From the NCBI RefSeq assembly GCF_003987435.1, contig NZ_PIQG01000003.1, positions 186,001 through 250,000 on the forward strand: 64,000 bases of DNA, given 5' to 3'. A program made the translations under genes and the position numbers. Below, piece after piece: positions 1 through 7,719 of this stretch. The stretch comes from Pseudidiomarina taiwanensis (GTDB lineage Bacteria > Pseudomonadota > Gammaproteobacteria > Enterobacterales > Alteromonadaceae). The notes below the pieces were generated by a model, which was given only the letters and a program-made list of their open reading frames with translations, did not search any database and was not told where the DNA came from. Within the stretch, counting starts at the first letter, position 1, and each line of letters opens with the position of its first letter.

Positions 1-1
1 T

Positions 2-1108
2 GAAATTCGTTGGCAAAGTACCCAGCCGCTGGCGCTCTGGGGTTATCAGCATGATTGGGTGGTGGGTTACCATGATTACCGACGCAGCGTAGATTTACAG
101 CGTAATTTCTTGAATTTTGATACCTACCAACCAGACCAATTCAACAGTCGGTATAGCGATGAGCGACGTGCGATCTACGGCGAGTGGACCACTGAGTTGA
201 GCTCTGCATGGCGATTAACTCAAGGGCTCCGACTCGAGCGCTACGATAACGACTATAATGATAGCCAACAAGTTGCTGCTAAGCCGCAGGATACTATGTG
301 GGGTGGACGTTTGAGCCTGAGTTATAGCCCTGAGGCGACCGCGCTTTGGTATGGAACGCTCGCGCGGGGTTATAAAATTGGTGGAGTCAATGGCGAGGCG
401 CTGGGTAAAGTTGAGGGGTCGGGTTTAACCGATTTAACTGAATTTCTGTTGGCTCGCTCAACCTTTGCGCCTGAATTGTTGACCAGTTTCGAGCTTGGTT
501 ATAAATGGCAAGCTCCAGCTGCAGATCTACAAACAACCATCGCGTTATTTTCACAGTGGCGTGATGATGTGCAGCTAAAAGGTTGGGTTAATCGCGATCA
601 AGCTTTTGTCGGTTACATTCAAAACGCTGCCAGTGGTCGCAATCAAGGGCTTGAATTACAGCTGCAATGGCAACCATCGCAGGTATTCGAAGTCAGCGCC
701 CAACTGGGCTTATTGGATACCCAAATTGAAGGGTTTATCACTGAAGAGGGGATTGATATGAGTGGTCGCGAGCAAGCTCACGCACCGCGCTATCAGGGCA
801 ATATCCAGCTCGACTATGACTTAAGTGATGCGCTCAAATTGACCTTACAGGGCGACTTTAAAGATAGTTTCTATTACTCTGATTCTCACTTTGGTAAGAG
901 TGATGCGTTGCGCCAACTACATGCTCGATTAAGCTGGCAGCTTGCGCAATGGCAGCTCAGTTTCTGGGGGCGTAACTTAACCGATCAGCAGGTTGGTACG
1001 CGCGGTTTCTTCTTTGGCAATGACCCACGCATCGAATACGAAGATCGACTTTATCAGCAGTGGGGTGAGCCACGGCGCGTCGGTTTGAGTGTGCAGTACG
1101 CGTTTTAA
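2..1108 (+). CDS. TonB-dependent outer-membrane receptor, C-terminal part (5' end outside window)
   Basis: The reading frame is open from the first bases of the window, so the N-terminal plug and TonB box lie upstream. What is visible is about 368 residues of alternating amphipathic strands typical of the 22-strand barrel. It includes a GRNLTDQ-type motif near the end, a GEPRRVGLS segment and a terminal aromatic residue (VQYAF) as used for BAM-dependent outer-membrane insertion. The family imports scarce ligands such as iron chelates and vitamins using proton-motive force through TonB-ExbBD. The next gene starts 14 bases downstream and encodes a PnuC-type vitamin transporter, followed by a small-molecule kinase. 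The substrate is therefore probably thiamine or nicotinamide riboside rather than iron (inference from context). Substrate and true length cannot be judged without the upstream sequence. Confidence 0.9.
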   Translation, partial: EIRWQSTQPLALWGYQHDWVVGYHDYRRSVDLQRNFLNFDTYQPDQFNSRYSDERRAIYGEWTTELSSAWRLTQGLRLERYDNDYNDSQQVAAKPQDTMWGGRLSLSYSPEATALWYGTLARGYKIGGVNGEALGKVEGSGLTDLTEFLLARSTFAPELLTSFELGYKWQAPAADLQTTIALFSQWRDDVQLKGWVNRDQAFVGYIQNAASGRNQGLELQLQWQPSQVFEVSAQLGLLDTQIEGFITEEGIDMSGREQAHAPRYQGNIQLDYDLSDALKLTLQGDFKDSFYYSDSHFGKSDALRQLHARLSWQLAQWQLSFWGRNLTDQQVGTRGFFFGNDPRIEYEDRLYQQWGEPRRVGLSVQYAF

Positions 1109-1122
1109 TATTAGGTAAAAGC

Positions 1123-1755
1123 ATGTTGGACTTGTTACTCACTTGGTACCATCAAACCAGTGCTTGGGAACTGATTGCGGTGGCAAGTGCGGTGGCTTAC
1201 TTATTGCTCGCGGCCCATAAATCAATCTGGTGTTGGGCTGCGGCTGGGTTGAGTTGTGCGATCTACGTCGGGATTATGTGGCAGGCACAACTTTACATGC
1301 AGGTCTTATTAAATCTCGTCTATCTCGTCATGGCTGGCTATGGCGCTTGGTGTTGGCAGCGGCGCAGCGAATCACCGCAGTCCCCCGCAGCGCCGAGCGC
1401 TATATTTCAACCTAAGCGTTGGCAAGTACAGGCCTTGTTGTTGACTGGATTGCTTGCGGTAAGCTTAGTGATCGGGTTGTTATTAACTTGGTATACCGAT
1501 GCTTCGCAACCTTATCTAGATGCTGGATTAACCGTATTTAGCTTATATGCGACCTACCTATTAGCGCAGCAAGCCTTTAGTAATTGGTTCTATTGGCTGG
1601 TCATAGATAGTTGTTATGTGTGGTTGTTCATGCAGCAGCAACTGATCGCAACTGCTGCATTGTATGGCCTATATGTTATCCTCATATTTTATGCCATGTG
1701 GCAGTGGCGCAGCGAGAGCAATTCAGCGGAGCAAGCATGCGAGAACAGTGGTTAG
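1123..1755 (+). CDS. pnuC: PnuC-family vitamin transporter (nicotinamide riboside or thiamine)
   Basis: A 210-residue integral inner-membrane protein with about seven hydrophobic segments. The early tryptophan-rich part (KSIWCW, then a VYLVMAGYGAWCW segment near residue 70) is characteristic of PnuC/PnuT transporters, which move nicotinamide riboside or thiamine by facilitated diffusion with trapping by phosphorylation. Length is usual for the family. The gene lies between a TonB-dependent receptor and an aminoglycoside-phosphotransferase-like kinase and overlaps the latter by 19 bases. This gives a complete outer-membrane, inner-membrane and phosphorylation-trapping route. In several Alteromonadales the same arrangement serves thiamine uptake (PnuT); sequence alone does not decide between the ligands here. 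The family assignment is firm and the substrate is inferred. Confidence 0.85.
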   Translation: MLDLLLTWYHQTSAWELIAVASAVAYLLLAAHKSIWCWAAAGLSCAIYVGIMWQAQLYMQVLLNLVYLVMAGYGAWCWQRRSESPQSPAAPSAIFQPKRWQVQALLLTGLLAVSLVIGLLLTWYTDASQPYLDAGLTVFSLYATYLLAQQAFSNWFYWLVIDSCYVWLFMQQQLIATAALYGLYVILIFYAMWQWRSESNSAEQACENSG

Positions 1756-2531
1756 AGGATCTTCCTATTGCTCGAGTCGAGCGGCTTGAGCCTATCCACA
1801 GTGGCATTTCAAATCAAGTTTATAAGTTGACCGCGGCGGGTCGCAGTTATGTCCTAAAGCACCAACGTTTTAGCCAGAATTATGATCTTAACCGAGCGCA
1901 AGAAATTCGCTTACAACGGCAACTCGCGGACTATGGTTTAGCGCCTGAAATTCTATATTACGATGAGCTTCGCGGGCTTGTCCTACAACCCTTTATTGAG
2001 CTTCCTCAGTTAGCGCATACTGAACTATCTCATATTGATAAAATAGGCATATCCGCGAAAGTAAGTGCTCGCATACATGATTTAAAAATAACTCTCCCCG
2101 ACTGGTCGCTAGAGCAACGTATCGACTTGTATTTGCGCCAAATCAAAGTGCTTGATGCAATGGCTGCGAACTATTATCAAAAGCGTTTAGCGCCGTATCG
2201 GAGACTACTGCAACAGCCCAGCGAGGCGGCAGCATTTTGCCACAATGATCTTGCGTTTAACCATATCTTCGTCGATGCGAACGCAACCTCCATACAAGTC
2301 ATTGATTGGGAATATGCCGGTGTTGGCGATCGTTATTTTGACTTTGCCAATACCATTCTATTGAATCAATTCACTGCTGCAGAGAGCGATCATTTTTGTC
2401 GTAGCTATCAAGCTCACAGCGGCATTCGTATTGATCGTGAACGACTGAACCCGATGCTTGAATTAACCGATTTAGTCCACCAATTGTGGTTTACCTTGCA
2501 TCATCAACTGCAGGACAGCATGAATGACTGA
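1737..2531 (+). CDS. APH/choline-kinase-fold small-molecule kinase, probably vitamin kinase (thiamine kinase-like)
   Basis: A 264-residue protein of the aminoglycoside phosphotransferase/choline kinase fold. The start at 1737 (MREQWLEDLP) is chosen because it gives a normal N-terminus and a 19-base overlap with the transporter gene, whereas the open frame upstream only runs through that gene. Visible motifs: an N-terminal lobe HSGISNQVYK nucleotide loop at about 21-30, the catalytic loop HNDLAFNHIF with His169-Asn170-Asp171, and the metal-binding IDWEYAG at 189-195. These are the hallmarks of thiamine, choline and ethanolamine kinases. In this operon its most likely job is to phosphorylate the imported vitamin so that it is trapped in the cytoplasm. 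Thiamine kinase is favoured, but ribosylnicotinamide or choline kinase activity is not excluded. Confidence 0.75.
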   Translation: MREQWLEDLPIARVERLEPIHSGISNQVYKLTAAGRSYVLKHQRFSQNYDLNRAQEIRLQRQLADYGLAPEILYYDELRGLVLQPFIELPQLAHTELSHIDKIGISAKVSARIHDLKITLPDWSLEQRIDLYLRQIKVLDAMAANYYQKRLAPYRRLLQQPSEAAAFCHNDLAFNHIFVDANATSIQVIDWEYAGVGDRYFDFANTILLNQFTAAESDHFCRSYQAHSGIRIDRERLNPMLELTDLVHQLWFTLHHQLQDSMND

Positions 2532-2587
2532 TACACCTGAGAGTTTCCGTGATCGCCTTTATGACTAACTTGTTGGGTTTGATGGGG

Positions 2588-2629
2588 TTGGGGCTCATCG
2601 CAGCTTATCGAGCGCTGCGACTGCCCCAA
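2588..2629. terminator. Two-tier inverted repeat between convergent genes
   Basis: An outer stem TTGGGGC (2588-2594) pairs with GCCCCAA (2623-2629), and an inner stem TCGCAGC (2598-2604) pairs with GCTGCGA (2614-2620). It sits between the stop of the kinase gene and the stop of dps, which are convergent. There is no clear T-run on either side, so a bidirectional factor-independent terminator is plausible but not certain. A 24-codon open frame (2561-2635) runs through the hairpin. Confidence 0.45.
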
Positions 2630-2640
2630 GTCTGAGCAAA

Positions 2641-3114
2641 TTAGGCGAGGTAGGCGTTGAGCATCCAAGCCGTTTTTTCTTGCTCTTTAATGTAGTCGCT
2701 CATCAGTGCCGCCGTTCCTTCGTCACCAGCGTCACTGGCAAGTTCAAGAATTTCACGCTGCATCCGGATGGTTGTGGTATAGCCTTCAAGTACTGCGTGG
2801 ACACATGCTTTACCATCGTGAACGTCTTTAATTTCCTGAATTTCACTGGTTTGCACATAGGTCGAATACGCATGCAGTGGGCGTTGACCTAAGGTCAGAA
2901 TACGCTCTGCAATTTCATCAACCTTCAATAATAAATCATTGTAGGTTTCTTCAAACTTCGCGTGTAATTCAAAAAACTCTTTGCCTTTCACGTTCCAGTG
3001 AAAACCACGAACATTCATATAAAAAATTTGATAATTCGCGAGTAGGTTATTTAACCGGGTTGCAAGCTCCTCAGCATGCTTTTGATCTAAGCCTATGACA
3101 TTTAATTGTTTCAT
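2641..3114 (-). CDS. dps: Dps-family mini-ferritin
   Basis: A 157-residue ferritin-like protein that oxidises ferrous iron with hydrogen peroxide, stores it inside a dodecameric shell and protects DNA from Fenton damage. The ferroxidase ligands are visible as His39 (GFHW), His51, Asp66 and Glu70. Their spacing (12, 15, 4) is the same as that of His51, His63, Asp78 and Glu82 of the E. coli protein. The N-terminus is about 12 residues shorter than in E. coli and lacks its lysine-rich tail, so DNA binding by that route is doubtful. An AGGAC Shine-Dalgarno sequence precedes the ATG. The gene is monocistronic, with its own -10 element upstream, and converges on the vitamin kinase gene. Confidence 0.93.
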   Translation of the reverse strand: MKQLNVIGLDQKHAEELATRLNNLLANYQIFYMNVRGFHWNVKGKEFFELHAKFEETYNDLLLKVDEIAERILTLGQRPLHAYSTYVQTSEIQEIKDVHDGKACVHAVLEGYTTTIRMQREILELASDAGDEGTAALMSDYIKEQEKTAWMLNAYLA

Positions 3115-3151
3115 CCTTTGTCCTCATCGGTTTTCTAGCGAATGTAGACTC

Positions 3152-3157
3152 AGTATA
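3152..3157 (-). promoter_or_regulatory. Candidate -10 element of dps
   Basis: Reading the minus strand, TATACT lies about 37 bases upstream of the dps ATG. A weak TTTTAT hexamer stands 17 bases further upstream in the -35 position. The weak -35 would fit sigmaS or activator-dependent expression, as is common for dps, but no OxyR operator could be recognised. Confidence 0.35.
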
Positions 3158-3184
3158 GACACAATTTAGCTTAAATAAAAACGA

Positions 3185-4114
3185 TTAAACTCGATTGTTA
3201 TCATCGACTTTACCGTCGCGAATATGCTTCTCACCACGCTGTTTGGCGAGCTGAATCTGCTTCTCGCGCTCAGCATAGCGTTGCTTTTGCTCGGCTGATG
3301 TTTTGTCGTAACAGTGTGGACAACTGACACCTTTTTGATAATGCTCAGATTGCTTTTCTGCCTCGGTAATTGGCATACGGCAAGCGTAACACTGATCATA
3401 ATCACCTTGCACAAGGCCATGGCCAACGGTGACGCGTTGGTCAAAAACAAAACACTGACCGTTCCAAGAGCTCTCTTCTGCTGGTACTTCCTCTAGGTAT
3501 TTTAGAATGCCACCGCGCAGGTGATAGACCTCATCAAAACCTTTTGATTTAAGATATGCGGTTGATTTTTCGCAACGGATCCCACCGGTACAAAACATGG
3601 CAACCTTTTTGTGTTTGCTCGGGTCAAGATGTTCTTCGACATACTGAGGAAACTCTCGGAAGCTTTCGGTGTTAGGATTAATGGCGCCCTCGAAGGTGCC
3701 AACGGCATATTCGTAGTCGTTGCGCGTATCAATCAAGAGCACTTCAGGGTCACGAATTAGGTCATTCCAATCTTTTGCATCGACATAGGTTCCCACCACA
3801 TTTTTCGGATCAACCCAATCGATTCCCATGGTCACGATTTCTTTTTTGAGTTTCACTTTAGTGCGGTAAAACGCCTGCTCTTGGCTTGGCGACTCTTTAT
3901 GTTCGAGGTCACTGAATTCGGGCTGCGCACGGAGAAATTCCAATACCGCATCAATCCCTTCCCGGGTACCGCAAATGGTCCCATTGATCCCTTCACGGGC
4001 GAGCAATAAGGTGCCTTTGACTTGGTTTTCGACGAGGCAATGATAGAGGGGTTCACGAAACTCAGCGAAGCGCTGAAACTCAACAAACTTATAGAGTGCT
4101 GCACAGATATACAT
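3185..4114 (-). CDS. trhO: tRNA uridine(34) hydroxylase TrhO (rhodanese family, YceA)
   Basis: A 309-residue cytoplasmic protein. An N-terminal acylphosphatase-like domain (about 1-95, with [14 protein letters not shown]) is followed by a rhodanese domain (about 110-210) carrying Cys175 in CTGGIRCEK. The C-terminal tail has two CxxC pairs (CYAC and CPHC), likely a zinc-binding site, and ends in a charged helix. Family members hydroxylate uridine 34 of tRNA to ho5U, the first step toward cmo5U/mcmo5U wobble bases. The length matches the family. The ATG at 4114 follows an AAGGA Shine-Dalgarno sequence. The gene points away from recC, and the 70-base gap to dps contains the dps promoter region. 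Confidence 0.93.
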   Translation of the reverse strand: MYICAALYKFVEFQRFAEFREPLYHCLVENQVKGTLLLAREGINGTICGTREGIDAVLEFLRAQPEFSDLEHKESPSQEQAFYRTKVKLKKEIVTMGIDWVDPKNVVGTYVDAKDWNDLIRDPEVLLIDTRNDYEYAVGTFEGAINPNTESFREFPQYVEEHLDPSKHKKVAMFCTGGIRCEKSTAYLKSKGFDEVYHLRGGILKYLEEVPAEESSWNGQCFVFDQRVTVGHGLVQGDYDQCYACRMPITEAEKQSEHYQKGVSCPHCYDKTSAEQKQRYAEREKQIQLAKQRGEKHIRDGKVDDNNRV

Positions 4115-4293
4115 TGGCTTTCCTTCTTTGGCGATTCGGAACGTAAATCCGAGGTCAAAAATGCGGCGCGCAGTATAACATAAAATCTGGAAAAGAGAGG
4201 TGAAGCAAAGCGCGACACAAAATGACGCTCGAATGATCTAGTCTATGCCAGTGCGATTCGATAGGATGATGAACGCGCATAGAGAGGACTGAC

Positions 4294-7200
4294 ATGAGTG
4301 AATTAACACCAGGATTTATTGTTGCCCATAGTCATAGGTTAGAGGAGCTGACCGATCTTGCTGTGGAACTCACACGGAACTATCCTCTCGCCCCACTTTC
4401 GACCGAAACGCTGCTGGTACAATCAAACGGAATTGCCCAGTGGCTCAAAATTAATCTCGCGCAAGCTGCAGGTATTGCGGCCATGCTCGATGTCACCTTG
4501 CCAGCTCGGTTCCAGTGGCATGCTTACCGTGCAGTGCTTGGTGAGCAGCTCCCAAAAACATCCCCATTTGATAAGGATCGCCTAACCTGGCGAATCTTAC
4601 GGATTTTACCGGAATTACTGCAGCGTCCAGAATTTAGCGCGTTGCAGAGTTATATGGGTGATTCAGACGATCCGCAAAAGAGTTTTCAACTCGCTGAGCG
4701 GCTGGCGGACTTGTTCGACCAATATCAAATTTATCGAGCCGACTGGCTAGCCGACTGGCAACTCGGGAAAGATACGGCGGCCAATGCTGAGCAGAGTTGG
4801 CAGCCCATTCTATGGCGCGCTTTGTTGGCAGATGTCGGCGACCAGATGTGGAATAACCGGGCTCAGTTACACCGCCAATTTATCAAAAAGGCGCAGCAAC
4901 TGACCCCGCAGACGAAACCGGCGAAGCTACCTGAACGAGTGATCATATTTGGGATCTCCAGTTTGCCAGAGCAATTACTTGAAGTCCTTGATGCGTTAAA
5001 GGGCTGTATGCAAATCGTTCTGTGCGTGCAAAACCCCTGCCAATATCATTGGGCGGATATTGTTGATGATCGCGATCTACTCCGTATTTATGAGCGATAT
5101 GAGCGCCGCCAAGCCTATAAACAAGGGATGTCAGCTGAACTAGATGATGAGCAACTCCATGCGAAGGCGCACCCACTATTGGCTGCTTGGGGCAAACAAG
5201 GACGAGATTACATTCGCTTGCTAGACAAGTTTGATGAAACTCAAGCCAAAGGTGAGCATTTTAATACGCTTAATTTTGATTTATTCACTGAGCTAGAGCC
5301 GCAATCTGTGCTGCAACAATTGCAGAACGATATTTTGCAGTTGAATTCGCTCGCAGAAATTCAAGCGGAGCAACGTGAGTGGCGCCAAGATGATCACTCA
5401 ATCATGATTCATAGTTGCCACAGTATCCAGCGCGAGGTTGAGGTCTTACATGATCACTTACTGGCCGCATTAGCTGAAGATCCCGAGCTCGAGCCCCGCG
5501 ATGTTATGGTCATGGTGCCCGATATTGATCTTTATGCAGCTCACATTGAGGCTGTTTTCGGGCGTTATGAGCGCGATGATCCGCGTCATATTCCATTCAG
5601 TTTGGCCGACCAAGCGCAACGTCAGCAGCCACTTCTGTTGGCGCTTGAGTTCCTCCTGAGCCTACCGCAACAACGTCTGCGCGCCAGCGATGTGTTTGAT
5701 TTGTTACAAGTTCCAGCCCTTGCTGAGCGTTTCAGAATCAGTGCCGGTCAGTTACCGCAACTACAACAATGGATTAGCGAGGCAGAAATCCGCTGGGGCT
5801 TAGATGAAGCCCATCGAGAGCAGCTCGGACTTCCAGCAGCAGAAGGACGAAACAGTTGGTTGTTTGGCTTACAACGCATGCTGTTCGGTTATGCCGTAGG
5901 TCGTGAGGCCGAAGCGGGGCTGTTACCAGAATGGCAGCATACCGTCGCCTATCCTGAAGTGGCGGGGCTTGAGGCCGAGGTGGCTGGCGCGCTAGCGGAG
6001 TTTATTCATCGCTTACAGAACTGGCAGCGGCGCTTGCAACAGCAATATGATGCGGCGAGTTGGCGCGTAACACTCGAGCAACTATTAGCGGATTTCTTTG
6101 CTCCTGCTGAGGATAGTGATGAACTGCTGTTGCAACGTCTGCAGCATCACTTGCAACAATGGCATGAAGCGATTGATGCGGGCGAGTTTGTCCAACCTTT
6201 GTCGTTGCAAGTGGTTCGCGAAAGTTGGTTACAGCGGATGGAACAAAGCTCGCTGCAGCAACGTTTTTTAGCTGGCCGGGTTAACTTTGCCACGCTGATG
6301 CCGATGCGGGCTATTCCATTCAAGCATATTTGTATTTTGGGTTTGAATGATGGCGATTATCCTCGCACGCAAAAACCACTCGATTTTGACTTGATGGCAC
6401 ATGACTATCGTCCGGGTGATCGTTCGCATCGGGAGGATGATCGCTATCTCTTCCTTGAAGCGCTGTTATCGGCGCGGCAACGTCTGTATCTGAGTTGGTG
6501 TGGACGCAGCATTCGCGACAATACGGAACAGCCGCCGTCGGTATTATTGAGCCAACTCTTTGAACATCTTAAGCAAGGGTGGGAAGGTGCCAAGGAGAGA
6601 ATTATCGAACATCCTTTGCAGGCCTTTTCACGACGTTATTTTGAACAGGCCAAACCGCAGTTTGGTCAGCTTTTTACCTATGCGGCCGAGTGGCAAGCGC
6701 TGCATCAGCAGGGTGAGCTTGCCAAAGTGCAAGCACTGGCGCCTTGGCAAGCACCGCAAGCTTTGAGTTTGAATGATGTACGGCAGTTTTTGGAAGAGCC
6801 CGCGCGGTTGTTTTTCAAATTGCGCTTTGGTCTTAACTTAAGTTATTACCAGCAACACAGCGCCGATGATGAATTACAAGCGCCCTCAGGGCTTGATAGT
6901 TGGCAACTCCTTGATCGCGTGTTAGCACATCTGCAAGCACAGCTCGAACAGTTTGATGCAACTACTGCAAAACAGCTGCAGATAGATGCTCAAATGAGCC
7001 GCTATCTTGCTCAACTTAGCGCGGCTGGAAGTATCCCCGCCGGGGCAGCAGGGCAACTATTGGCTACAGATTTGCGCCGTCCAGCTGAGTTTATTATGTG
7101 CAACTACCAGAGCTGCTTTTTGAAGTATCCACAAGCGCTTGAGCCGCAGCGATTGAGTTATCAGTGCAATGGCCTCGAGTTAGAGGAAACGATTCATGGC

Positions 7201-7719
7201 TTGCGGCGCACTGCAACAGGACAGCTCGCTGCGATTTTCTGTTCTGCTTCGAAAGCTTTGATCAGTTCTCGGGGAAAACGAACGAAGTTTAAGCATTGGT
7301 TTCGCCCGCTCCTACAGCACTTGTTGTGCAATACGGTTGAGGCCTGTGAAACACAAGTACTCAGTCAAGATGGCTGCTGGCTACTGCAACCGATTTCAGC
7401 GGCGCAAGCAAAAGAGGTACTTGATGGTTTACTCGAGCAGGTCGAACAGGGCTTGTGTGAACCACTTCCAGTGACCTTTGAGTGGTGTGACGAGGATTGG
7501 CAAAAAGGGACTTTTGGGTTAGTACAAAATGCCGAGAATGGTTTTATGAGTGAGACCAATACGCCCCATTTTAGCCGCTGTTTTGGTTCTTTTGAGCAGC
7601 TTGATCAAGACCTGTTTAATGCCACTGCGGATGCGCTTTATCAGCCATTAGCGGAGTGTTTGCGAAGCTGTTTGGAAGAGAATCAAGCGCAGTTCACCAG
7701 CACGGAGGCAGAGGCATGA
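4294..7719 (+). CDS. recC: Exodeoxyribonuclease V gamma subunit RecC
   Basis: A 1141-residue subunit of the RecBCD helicase-nuclease, which processes double-strand breaks and recognises Chi. The N-terminal SNGIAQWLK segment (about residue 45), the FQWHAYRAVL region and the central CILGLNDGDYPR motif are typical of RecC, which keeps a helicase fold without working ATPase motifs. The length is close to that of the E. coli protein (1122). It begins with ATG after an AGAGG ribosome site and overlaps recB by 4 bases (ATGA), so the two are probably translationally coupled. It heads a compact recC-recB-recD operon. The ptrA gene that separates recC and recB in E. coli is absent here. Confidence 0.96.
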   Translation: MSELTPGFIVAHSHRLEELTDLAVELTRNYPLAPLSTETLLVQSNGIAQWLKINLAQAAGIAAMLDVTLPARFQWHAYRAVLGEQLPKTSPFDKDRLTWRILRILPELLQRPEFSALQSYMGDSDDPQKSFQLAERLADLFDQYQIYRADWLADWQLGKDTAANAEQSWQPILWRALLADVGDQMWNNRAQLHRQFIKKAQQLTPQTKPAKLPERVIIFGISSLPEQLLEVLDALKGCMQIVLCVQNPCQYHWADIVDDRDLLRIYERYERRQAYKQGMSAELDDEQLHAKAHPLLAAWGKQGRDYIRLLDKFDETQAKGEHFNTLNFDLFTELEPQSVLQQLQNDILQLNSLAEIQAEQREWRQDDHSIMIHSCHSIQREVEVLHDHLLAALAEDPELEPRDVMVMVPDIDLYAAHIEAVFGRYERDDPRHIPFSLADQAQRQQPLLLALEFLLSLPQQRLRASDVFDLLQVPALAERFRISAGQLPQLQQWISEAEIRWGLDEAHREQLGLPAAEGRNSWLFGLQRMLFGYAVGREAEAGLLPEWQHTVAYPEVAGLEAEVAGALAEFIHRLQNWQRRLQQQYDAASWRVTLEQLLADFFAPAEDSDELLLQRLQHHLQQWHEAIDAGEFVQPLSLQVVRESWLQRMEQSSLQQRFLAGRVNFATLMPMRAIPFKHICILGLNDGDYPRTQKPLDFDLMAHDYRPGDRSHREDDRYLFLEALLSARQRLYLSWCGRSIRDNTEQPPSVLLSQLFEHLKQGWEGAKERIIEHPLQAFSRRYFEQAKPQFGQLFTYAAEWQALHQQGELAKVQALAPWQAPQALSLNDVRQFLEEPARLFFKLRFGLNLSYYQQHSADDELQAPSGLDSWQLLDRVLAHLQAQLEQFDATTAKQLQIDAQMSRYLAQLSAAGSIPAGAAGQLLATDLRRPAEFIMCNYQSCFLKYPQALEPQRLSYQCNGLELEETIHGLRRTATGQLAAIFCSASKALISSRGKRTKFKHWFRPLLQHLLCNTVEACETQVLSQDGCWLLQPISAAQAKEVLDGLLEQVEQGLCEPLPVTFEWCDEDWQKGTFGLVQNAENGFMSETNTPHFSRCFGSFEQLDQDLFNATADALYQPLAECLRSCLEENQAQFTSTEAEA

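Noticed and set aside
7656-7715. Longer N-terminus for RecB
   Set aside because: The extra 20 residues translate the end of recC out of frame; the ATG at 7716 has a better ribosome site and matches the family start.
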